Assembly (NCBI GenBank): GCA_030015575.1
Contig: JASDDO010000001.1
Location: 513,603,772-513,667,771 of the forward strand
Source of the DNA: Agapanthus africanus
Taxonomy: Eukaryota > Streptophyta > Magnoliopsida > Asparagales > Amaryllidaceae
Direction: 5' to 3'
Length of the DNA: 64,000 bases
Shown: positions 33,954 through 44,623 of the stretch, in pieces
Layout of the letters: each line of letters opens with the position of its first letter
How positions within the stretch are numbered: the stretch's first letter is position 1
The notes under the pieces: generated by a model
Seen by the model: the letters and a program-made list of their open reading frames with translations, nothing else
Database searches by the model: none
Told to the model about the DNA's origin: nothing
Position numbers and translations under genes: made by a program

Positions 33954-33954
33954 T

Positions 33955-36900
33955 TGTCATGACCCGAAATAGCACGTGACTGGCCCTTGAATCATATGAA
34001 GTCTATAGGACCTCATCTAATTTAAGTAAGCCAAAAGCCCAGAAATCTAAAACCATTTTAAGGAGTAAATAAGGAAAACTAGTTTTAAAGAAGTGTAGAA
34101 AACATGTTTCAAAAAACAAAGTTTTTAAAATAAGTAAGCGGAATATGCATTTTAAATCCTCAATATCTTTTCCGAAAATTTTGGCAGAGTTTCCTATGTA
34201 AATACTGGCCCCGAACGGGGTACAACATGAATAGTATATAAACAATGATAATAGGCATCCCCAAGCGGGAGCTAGCTCTTCACCGATCGACGGTCATAAC
34301 CACGCAAGCAATATTATATACAACGCCAAAGGGCGAGGATCAAAACTCAAAGGAAAACTCAAAATCAGCATGAAAACCATAATACTACAACGCGCCACTC
34401 TAAGGTCGAAATAATACACAACTGGTTTTCTAAGTCGGAAACAATATACAAGTTTGGTTGATGGAATTTCTAGATACAACTAAATAATACATATACAATG
34501 GTGGTTCTGATGCAAAAGAAGCCACCTACCAAAGCAGTCACCCAGAATGGAAGCAATGTGCCAGAAAAGCCGCAATGGAACCTGTACGGCAAAACCTGCA
34601 AGAACTATGGCACAACGGGGATGAGTTGCCAACTCGTGAATAAAAAACATCACAGAGCAGAAATCGTATATATGACACAATCCTAGGTCAATACGATCAT
34701 ATATATATATAAATCTCAAATGAATAAGTCTGAAGCATGATAAGGTGGCAATGTAACATCTATACATGAGTGTAGTGCTAAGTGCCCGTGCCAGTGCCTC
34801 AGATAATAACATATCATCAATATGAGGTATGATCAATGTCGACTATATCATGAAGTCTATAAGTATGTGGATATCATCCAACTATGTAATCAATGTCATC
34901 ATGTATGTGGATCTCGTCCAACTATGTGATCATGTCATCAATGTCAACTATATGTATGTGGATATCGTCCATATGTCATCCAATGACAATAAACATCATG
35001 CATGTAAATATCATAAAGCATGTGCATAGAAGTATGAGGATGTAAATTAACATGTGTCGCTCGCGACATATCAAATCATGGAACCTGAGTGTCAAGCATC
35101 GACACTCGAAAACATCATGAAACACGTGCCTAGCATCGGCACGTAAATGCTCATATATCGGGCTCCGTCAGTCCGGATCGGCCCACGGGCTCCGTCAGTC
35201 CGGATCGGCCCATATCATCTCTCGACTCCGGTCGGTATCCTCCGGATATTCGCCGAGCTAAAAACTGTCACCGGTAGGTAGTAGCCCCTCTGCCAGGCTC
35301 ACCGTCTACCACACATCGATCCATTCTCGCCCCGGGGTACCATGTACCTGCAATCGGCCTCATCCACCTCCTCGAATCGGGTTTCACATGTCGCTCTCAA
35401 AACCGAGAAAACACATGGTGGACGCACTAAAATATCATATCAAGGGTAACCGGGTTTTAAAAACAATTACATACTCTCTTTTGAAATACCCACGGTTCCC
35501 AAATCCAGAAATATCATGGAAACAACATATCTCAATGCGTATAATCAAAAAGCATGATGTATGTGACATGTAAAAGATTGTAAGCATATCAGTATATCAT
35601 GCAACATGGAATAGTAATATGCACATATTGAGGCAAACCGCTCTTTTAAAATGAATCAGTTTTAAAGAGTATCTTGCGGTTCCGAAATCTCTAATCAAGC
35701 CAGAATCATCTATTTATGTGCGAATACGTATGTATGCACGTATGGGTGTACAATAGGTATGTGCACAAGTATGCCATGCAAAGGATCATATCCTGAATGC
35801 AACGGTCCTACAGTGTAGTGACATGGCAATTATCGATGATGAAGTGTGTGAGCCGGCAAGCAGGTGTACGTGGAACATATGCATCATCGATAGTGGTGCT
35901 GGTGTCCTAACAGCATGGTTTTGATATAACGATAAACATATTTCAACATGCCATGCCATGCGAAAAGCAAGAATATGCGGCAAATGAATAATAAACACAA
36001 CAGTGCAGTATCTACATCAATATATCTGTATCACACTGTTTTGCCATTTGAAAGAAGACGCATCAGTTTTTTTTAGGAAAATAAGGGCTATGGTGTTTTT
36101 AAAAAAAGGTGTGTCTTTTGAAAATATTCTTAGAATCCCTTTGCCTGTCTTTAAAATACTGCCGATTCGTTAGTTTTTGAAATAGGCATAACATCGGTCT
36201 AGACTAACATCTACTAAGCAAACTACAGATCTAACTAACAAACTAATCGGGAGGGGTATGAAAACCACCTAAATCTGAGTCGATATATATACATAAATAT
36301 AATAGTCGGTGATCCCGCCTCAAGGTACCGCGTACGACGATACAATATCATATGATATCCTCGAGTCATGAGTGCGGATCTATCATCAATATAAAGATCG
36401 TACGGTAAATCATCGTACGACATCCCAAATCTGGGTACGGGTCAATATCACATTCATCTCATCAATTATCTAGTATTCTCATCATCATATCTCATGATCT
36501 GGGGTACTGATCTATGTCTAGTACAAATCGATACCATCTATATAAATATAAATGCGTATGTGAAACACACGTCTAAAGGCCCGCTAAAATCTCATATCGT
36601 ATCCCAAATACGAATCACATCATATCACCGATATCACGGTAATATGCCCAAATTCATCGACTCATCTCCAAATAACATCCACTATCCTCATCATCCAGGT
36701 ATAGGTATAACAAGCAAGCATGTGTGTGTGTATGGGTGTAAACCTATTCTAGGGTTCGCAACTAGGAAACTATACTAGTTTACTTCTAAACCCGAATCTA
36801 TCCATAATACACCTAATCACATCTAGAATATCCATAACACACTTAACGCTATCATACGTATATATATAGTATATATATAGTATACCAAGTATCGAACTGC

Positions 36901-38430
36901 GGGGGTGCTATACGCCATCCACCCGACTTCCCATCTACTAACATTGATCTTGCTTGCCGATGTCGATGTCGCCACCATCTTCTTCATCGTCTCGAATCAC
37001 CGTGGGGGTACCTACATGTCACACGTATCACATCACATTAAAACCAAATCAAAACCAAAACGACACACGAAAACCAAAACGATACGCTTAAAAGCCTATA
37101 GGTTAGAACTTATGGTTAGTTATCGCAAAACAACCCGATATCACTCGACATAGACGTACAAACGTCACATGATCGAGATAACGCACAAATACAAAAATCT
37201 AGAAATCGAAATACGGAAAACCATAACTTAATTCAATGCAGAAACTAGGGAAAGTGGTCCCAGATTTTGACTCAGGCCAAAACAGGACAAATAAACAACA
37301 CTGGGGTAATGTATAGGGAGTATATGACCTACTGTAGCAATATGGGCACCTAATTCAACATGGGGGCCGGACACATCACTGAAAAATCCGACCAGGCCAG
37401 TTTTGTAGGGGAGTTTGGGGTTCGTATTTCTAGGGTAGTCTTCTGGTGGTCTAACTAAACTCCTGAAGTTGTTTATTTGTCTCAAAATTTCCCCGGTTCA
37501 TTCCAGATTTCTCTGCACACCAAATACCCTCACAAAACCGACATGAAAAGTTCTGAAATTCCTTATTTTGGGTTTCAGTTGGGTTGGTCTGGGTTTCTAT
37601 CATCTAGGAGGGGTTTAAGGTCATCTCTAAGGCCCTATTACACCATCTCTACTCAATTCAAACCCTAAATCCCAACTTGAGTTTTCAAAGCTCACTAAAC
37701 TTCTCCAAAACGATATTAAATTTGAAAGGAGGCTTAAAAACTTGAAATACTATACTAATTGTGAAAAAGTTTACCTCATTTAGCTCTCAAAAATCCTCTA
37801 CAGCGCCAAAATCACATTTTTCATGGTCCATTAGGTAGCTAGAGGGCTTGTGCAACTTTTTGTGAAATGGGTGTCAGGTTTTGGAGTGTTTTTCATGGAG
37901 TTTTGTAACTTGAAGTTGGTGGAGGAGGGGGGGTGCAGCAGCAGCGGCTACAAGGGAAGAGAGGGGAGAGAAATGAGAGGAAGAAATGATGGGGGATGGC
38001 TTATAACAAGGGTTGACTTCTCACCCACTTTTTCTCTCTCTAATCATACCTCCATATAATACTCTTTTCTTTTCTTTTCTAATTCCCTTAACTTAAAAAC
38101 AACAACCATGGTAAAAGAACATAAAGTCAAGCCATGGAAATAAATGTAACAAGTATAAAAATGATACGGTGCAATGTTTTGCACAAAATACGCTTAAAGC
38201 GCGATTAGTAATTTTTAATCGCGATTAGCACTAAATTAGCATATAATTAATCATAAAAACTTAAAATTTGCATAATTAACATAAAACTCTCTCTTTTAAG
38301 TAATTTCTGTAATTTTCAAAAAAATTCCCCAATTTATCGGTATTTAATTATACCGCCTTATTAAAATATTCAATATTTAATTATTAAATTATAAAAATTC
38401 CAAAAAATATTTTTTTTTTGAAATGTTACA
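33955..38430 (-). repeat. Tekay-like LTR 2 (5' LTR on the minus strand)
   Basis: 4476 bp, TGTAACATTTC at 38430 to TCATGACA at 33955 on the minus strand. Partner of 18719-29948 over its length. It keeps the block 35301-35803 that the partner lacks, and it holds the unoccupied target site of element A near 36632-36650. It contains the duplicated GGCTCCGTCAGTCCGGATCG block at 35160-35212. Its outer end abuts copia integrase sequence at 38431. Confidence 0.87.
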
Positions 38431-39150
38431 ATTTTTCTTTGGACAACCCCAAAACTTAACATTCTTAAGAGATGAGCTCTTTCCATACCATATCATATAT
38501 AGAGTGGTAGGCACCTGATTTGGTTGGAACCCTATTCAATAGGTATACAGCTTCTTAAGTGCATACCCCTAAAAGGAAATAGGTAACTCAGTAGTACTCA
38601 TCATAGAGAACACCTTATCACATAGGGTGTGATTGCTCCGCCCCGATATACCAACGTATTGGGTGTATACGGAGGAGTAATGCTGAGAGAGAATCCCATT
38701 CTCCTTTAGAATAGTCCAGGAATCCCGTGCTCAAGTATTCTCCTCCCTGATCACATCAAAGGACATAATACTTATACCCATTTTGGTTCTCTACTTCTGA
38801 AGTACAAAGAACCAGTCCTGACATGTGTAGATAGGGGACCTCATACATCATCATGTATCAATCCCAAGAGTTCACTAACTCTTTCTCTGTTTCCAATAAA
38901 CAGAGCTATGGTCATCTTATCTTTGTGACATGACTGGCAAGTTTCACAAGATGTAAATTAAAACTAATTTAAATATGCATCTAAATATAACTTAGCTAGT
39001 CGGGTCACATTGATATGACCTAGTCTATAAAACCTCAAGAAGGATTCGTTCATTTCTGAACTCTTCCTCTTGTGTGTGTTCTGTACATTAAGAACTGTGG
39101 TTTGATTTACAACGTCTATGCTTTTCGATAACGTGCCTGAACTGATCAAC
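38431..39150 (-). pseudogene. Decayed copia integrase of the large minus-strand element
   Basis: The minus strand shows the GAG-pre-integrase segment (QNTHKRKSSEMNES, LGHINVTRLAKLY, 38964-39110), then CHKDKMTIA, ELLGLIHDDV, GEYLSTGFLDY, ENGILSQHYS, TTELPISF and finally WGCPK at about 38435. These match the integrase of the full element in order, with stops, frameshifts and a missing stretch around the middle of the core. Tekay-like LTR 2 begins immediately afterwards, so the Tekay-like element landed in or next to integrase. Confidence 0.8.
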
Positions 39151-39667
39151 TCTTGATATAGGAAATGTTCAAAACATTATCCAACAATACAAAATTATAT
39201 CCTTCTTTATTAAATAAAGATACTGATATGATGTTGTATATCAGGTTCGGTATCTAATAACATTCGATCAGAATCAATGTATTTTGGTAATACAGGGTGA
39301 TAACTGCCAACTGTTTGGCTTTCAACAATTGCACCGTTTCCAACTCTTGAAACTTATCTCCTGTTCTCAGTTCTCTGTCTATTTTTAGCCCATGTAACAG
39401 ATTACATTTGCGGGATCCTGATCCGGTATCTCATACCCAGGATGTAAAGGATACTGAGAAACAGTTCTCGGTAATGAACACACCCAAAAAAGATGCATCG
39501 GTATGCACTTTCTTCGTTTGGGCGGCACGGGAATTCTGGTAATCCCCTATTTCCTGCTCGGTCTTATAACATTTATAAGTTGGAGCGAGACCAACGTTCC
39601 CTAGCTCAATATAACAAGCGGGTCCGGTCAATACATCCGTATTTTTATATTGATTAAGGTGTGACAT
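39151..39667 (-). pseudogene. Decayed copia protease region of the large minus-strand element
   Basis: The minus-strand frame from ATG 39667 (MSHLNQYKNTDVLTGP) parallels the 6972 frame of the full element. It ends at TSWV, where a stop replaces the Leu just before the catalytic DTGSGS. Downstream blocks (CYYIPNM-like, NIISVS-like, EGYNFV) follow in shifted frames. It shares with the full element the absence of any gag before it. Confidence 0.82.
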
Positions 39668-42308
39668 GGTCGCTACCTGGAGAGACAGAGAAGAAAACGC
39701 TCAGCGTATGCTCTTGCAAGATTAGATTGGTTATTAATATATCTAATCAGGATGGCTCCCACTTTTTTAGTCAAATCTTCCTTCAAGCCCTAAAAGGAAA
39801 GACTAGCTGGGATTAATTACACCCTACAAGTTCGCCAATCTTTCAGCCAAGCCAGTGCCGGTACTTTAAGGGAGATTCTCCCTGCTTTCGTACGGACCTA
39901 ATTAAAATAAACCTCGTTTTCCCAGGGGCATAACCCTGTTGACACCTTTTTAGACAACTACATGATCGACTAATTGTAATGTGTAAAACTCTCCCAGGAG
40001 TAACTCTTACTTGCAGTGGGTATCGGGATCCAACTATCTCATAGAAGGTATGCAATCTCATTGCAAATTTCAACACTTGAAATTCCCAATAATATTTTAC
40101 CCCTAGAATCCTATGACCTTGACAGAGGTCAACAAACCACAGGCTACTAGTCAAGTTCAACCCGTTATTTCCTGATTGAAGTAAACCCACCCGCATGACC
40201 CTTGACAGAGGTCAACAAGGTCGCACGACTACCCTAAATCAATCACATCATATGCTTATGCAGATAAGCACTAATCAGCTACCGCACACTACGCCTTGAC
40301 AGAGCTCAACAAACACAGCACGAATACTAACTATTACTTATCTGAAATGACGAAGGGCTACGACAGGTTTTTAAGAAAACCCTTTGCGTAATGAACTTGA
40401 TATCGTTGTAAAATCGAGTGAATTTGAAAAGGAGTTTTTTTAGGCTTTTACTAGTTTTGCTAAAGAGGTCACTCCCGGCGAAGGGATCTCGGCTCTTTCC
40501 TTATCGAATAAGGTGAAGGATATTTCACAAATACCACTATGCAAAGCAAAAACTATAAAAGCAATCAAAAGACAAACTGTGTTTGTAGTATCTGCTAGTT
40601 TTCACTAAAGAGGTCACTCCCGGTGAAGGGATCTCGGTTCTTTCCTTATCGAATAAGGTGCTAGATATTCTACAAGGAATACCGCTATGCAAAGCAAGAA
40701 CTTGAGCTACCAGTTTTTAAACAAGTTTCTATAACATCTTTAGGTTTCTCTTATTTCATTAATCTAATTAATGAAGTCCCATTTTATTATGCTTCACAAG
40801 CATCACATTTGAAACGAAATCAACAATATAACATATATCTCATATATATAATATAAACATTCGTCTCAGGCAGTAATATGATCTCATCACAAAACATTGC
40901 AGCAGAAGAACATATATGAAATATTGGATATACTAGGTTGTCCGTGTTTTATTGCGAGCCTGTATAAAACACGGATTCCACGGTCATGATGAATAGCCAA
41001 ACCCACATCCATAGACCCCAACGAGAGTGGCAAGTAACCCTGCCAGTTCTAGAGTTAGGAGACCCGGTCTCGACTCCTCGAGATGGTCTCCCACTGGACC
41101 CTAGAACCCGGTTACTTGCGCTCCTCGCCTTGGGTCTATCCTAATGCAGAAAATTAAATAATATACAATGGTGACATCATCCTCAACCCGGAAGTGCCCC
41201 AATAAAAGAATATTACATACAATTGAATTTTACATGAATGAAAAAGAAACCCTCATCTCACATAAAACCCCGGGCTATTCAAAACACGACGATCCAATAT
41301 AACATATCACAGCAACATATAATATCTCATATCATCAACAGAAGCAAGTATGCATATCCCGATTGTCATTGATATATAGCAACGAAGCCGGAAATACCCC
41401 GCATACTACGCTTACGGTCATAGAAAAGAAAGTGTAAAACTACAACATTTGGAATCCACAATCACTTTAGACATCTTAAATCCGAAATATCACATACTTC
41501 GCATTTCATGCCTAACTACATGAATTCCATATATTGTATCACATTCCAGATAAATAGACAATGTTAAACTTTCCGATCGAATAACCAAACACCCAAGATT
41601 TCCCAAATAGCTCAACACTTGAGCGGAGTTCAAAAATCCCAGAACATGTCACAGCCCCAATGAACCAGCCGTAGAAGGGTCAAACCAACACCTCACATGT
41701 GGCAACGCTAAACTACCACAAACCCTAGGATTCGGTGGCAGTTTTGACGGTCACATAATCGAGTTAAGTTTACATTCATCTAGAGGGTCCACAGATACGC
41801 TTGCAAGATTTTCCGAAAGTTTTAAACTCAGGAACAATCCAACACTTAAAAGTTTTCCGACAGTTGAAAAAGTGAGTTATTGATATCCGTTCGAACCTTT
41901 TAACACGTTCTAAATTATCCAATAAACTAAATGATGTTAAACATTCCGATCGAATCAACGAATTCCCAATATTTCCCAGAAAGCTCAACACTTGAGTAGA
42001 ATTAAAAATTCCCAGAAGCATGAAAAAATACCCAAGAATAAACCCCTGAAGTATTAGCCCCTAACTCCTAAAGTTGGCCGCGGAACCGCCGCCAAACGCA
42101 TGGTTTGGCCGCGGTTCTGCGGTCCCTTGAAGGAGTTATGGCTTCATACTTCACAGTAATTCTTAGAATTCCCTGCATGATTTTCTGAGTATTTTTAATA
42201 TGAAAAATTTTAACTTTTTGAAAAATTTCCAAAGAAGGGGTTGTTTCGGGGTTTCGGGGTTCGATCGGACTTCTAACTTCGTCTAGACAACGCCTAAAGC
42301 TCTAGCTT
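39668..42308 (-). other. Non-coding leader of the large minus-strand copia element
   Basis: Homologous in reverse to 4315-6971: CT-rich acceptor-like tract near 39680-39695, three GTTGACCTCTGTCAAGG-type blocks near 40108-40312, the two-unit tandem duplication near 40450-40695, a palindrome pair at 42075-42093 and 42105-42124. No gag is visible here either. Confidence 0.75.
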
Positions 42309-42321
42309 GGCTCTGATACCA
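42309..42321 (-). other. Primer binding site of the large minus-strand copia element
   Basis: The minus strand reads TGGTATCAGAGCC one base after the LTR end CCCTACA. Confidence 0.9.
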
Positions 42322-42322
42322 C

Positions 42323-43853
42323 TGTAGGGATAGCTTAGCACCTTAGCAAGGTTTAGGAAGGCATCACACATGCCATATTGAAATTTTTGGGGTGCTAAAC
42401 AAACCCTAACCAAGATCTTAACTAGAGAATTAGGTTAAACATAGCAAGTAAACATCTTTACTTCTAAGAGTTTGGGATTACAAGCTTTGTAGTCCGTTCC
42501 TTCACTTCATAAGCTCCGTGTTGAGGTCCCTTCGCCGCGATCATCATGTACCCAGACTCTAGAGAGGCTCCATGAAGAGAAAGATGCAAGCTTTCTTCCA
42601 ATATTCAATAACCAAGATGATCTACCTTGAAGAATCTCAAACCCAAGTTCATGCTTCACTAATCAAGTATTAATGAAGTGAACACCCTAATCTAAGTGGA
42701 TAGAATAGATGAGGATGATGAAGTAGGAATTTTGCTCTCTTTTGTTTTCATTTTCTCACTTTAAAATCATCACAAGTCAAAAAGCTAGAAAGATTTTTCA
42801 AGGAGGAAGAAGAAGAAATCTATTTGTGATGAATAATGATGAATTAATTGTGATGGTTACAAATCAACCATGGGTTATGAATGAAGGCTTAACCCTTGTA
42901 GAGAATTAACTAGGATAAAGGGTTTAGGTTTGGTTAAGAAAATATCTACTCAAAATATCATAACAAAATATCTAAGCTTAAAACAAAATAATGTTTCTAG
43001 AAGCTTCAAGAAAAAGCTAGCCCAAATGCTAACCCAAATCAAACCCTAATATGTTTAATCTCCACAAATCATGTTGTATTTGTAATCATAACTTGTTACA
43101 ATATTATATATAATATATTTTGCAACAAAAGAAAATAATACAGTTAACATATATCGCATATATATCAATGTATTATCCGGTGAGAAAATGAATCAATAAA
43201 GCGAGCTTATATTAGTTAACGTAATGTAATATATCACATATATAATTACACATTAAATTATCGAATCAACACTTGATCCGACAATCCGGCTATATTGCAT
43301 ATAACCGACTAATATAATATGTACCAATTCATTGAATCAACACTTGATCCGATGACCCGGCTATATCTCATATAGCCGGACGATATCATATATCGCGAGA
43401 ATACAATACGGTATCTCATATCGTATTATTCTCGGTCCCGCATATATCACATATGTGCTCCTACTCCGTTTTACCAGAGCCAATAAACCTCTGTGTAGGA
43501 CTCTAAATAATCGTCAATACGCCGCAGTAGGTGATGATCATATCAAACACCCACAAGATGCAAGCGGTGAGCTAAACGTAACAGCTACCCAGGTATTGAG
43601 CAATCAGAAGATCAACAAGCAAGTCTGTACATTCTTCTGCGAATCCAATCAGTAACACTCCCGTACAGTCCGGTCTCTTCGTCTGATATGTCGCATATCT
43701 AGTCTAGGGGTGGTTAACGTCAGACCCCAGTAACCGATAAGTCGTGTCAATATGAGGTCCATAACAGTTCGAGAAACTACTGATAACACTTACCGGTAAA
43801 TCTCAGCAACCCTGACCAGGGATTTCCAGTTATAGCCAATCGAACACAGCGCA
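42323..43853 (-). repeat. 5' LTR of the large minus-strand copia element, inner part
   Basis: Begins TGTAGGGATAGCTTAGCACC and follows the 3' LTR 14544-16752 closely until CACAGCGCA at 43853, where the CACTA element starts. The LTR resumes at 63194. About 460 bp that should lie between the two parts are missing. Confidence 0.87.
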
Positions 43854-43870
43854 CACTACTACAAATAAGG
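43854..43870 (+). repeat. CACTA terminal sequence
   Basis: CACTACTACAAATAAGG. The preceding GCA (43851-43853) would be the 3-bp target duplication typical of the superfamily, but the right-hand copy cannot be checked because that end is missing. Confidence 0.88.
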
Positions 43871-44372
43871 GTTGCCCCTACGGATTTATCTGTAGGGGAA
43901 AACCACTGCCCCTACGGATATAGCCGTAGAGACAAGAAAATACCCTGTAGGTACAAATGCCGTAGGTGCAAGTTGAAGCCCTGAACTTGCCCCTACGAAG
44001 TTCTGTGTAGGTCCCGTTTGCCCTACGGAGTAGGCCGTAGGGGCAAAAAATTTATTTTATTTACGGGTTTTTAAAATAGATTACTTGTACCTACGGATGA
44101 ATCTGTAGGACCAAGTAATAGCCCCTACGTATACATGCGTAGGTACATATCCGTAGGGGCAAAATATCAGGAATTCTGATATTTTGCCCCTTCGAATAAC
44201 TCCGTAGGGACATTTGTTTGCCCCTACGGATATATCCGTAAGGGCAAGCTCAACCCCTTGATACTGAGATCACAGGAGAAAATATCAGTTATTCTGATAT
44301 TTTGCCCCTACGGTTTAATCCGTAGGGGCAACGTGTGTACCTAGGGATTAATCCGTAGGTACATATTATCAG
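43871..44372. repeat. Subterminal repeat region of the CACTA element
   Basis: More than a dozen copies of GCCCCTACGG or its complement CCGTAGGGGC, usually paired head to head around 4-8 bases (for example near 43905-43930, 44220-44250 and 44305-44330). In En/Spm such subterminal motifs bind the TNPA-type protein; that role here is inferred. Confidence 0.85.
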
Positions 44373-44617
44373 TTTTTTTTTTAAAAAAACGGGCTGCCTA
44401 TTTTTTTCTCGCCCTGTACACAATAATATATATATACATCAATCAAATATAAAATTAATCATCTCACGCATATAATATACAGAAGAAACCAAAAAACAGA
44501 ACATGATATAAATATAAACACCGTAGGACCACCAATATCAATATCGTCCAAAATGTAGTACAATATGTATCATATAAATAAATACATGTTTCAAAAAATA
44601 AGAATCAAAAAGCTACC
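44373..44617. other. AT-rich non-coding stretch
   Basis: Between the subterminal repeats and the last TNP1 exon. No repeat or coding frame seen. Confidence 0.6.
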
Positions 44618-44623
44618 CTAGCT

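Larger units (their letters stand above)
29949..33954 (-). mobile_element. Internal region of the Tekay-like gypsy element, no intact genes
   Basis: Lies between the two minus-strand LTRs. On the minus strand it opens with a primer site (33937-33953) and closes with GAAATTTCTTTAAGGGGGGAAG next to the LTR start TGTAACA, the standard Del/Tekay purine tract. About 4 kb is too short for a full gag-pol. The only protein-like trace is the minus frame 32020-32331 (SADWDEFLRTCSARYLPQS), which faintly resembles the gag core of this group; I give that little weight. The half nearer the 3' LTR is occupied by a degenerate hairpin-rich repeat array (30290-31440). I find no protease, RT or integrase motif, so it is non-autonomous or heavily eroded. 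Confidence 0.75.

Noticed and set aside
36905-37153. 82-codon plus-strand ORF as a host gene
   Set aside because: It is inside Tekay-like LTR 2, has no domain, and the equivalent region of LTR 1 does not keep the frame.
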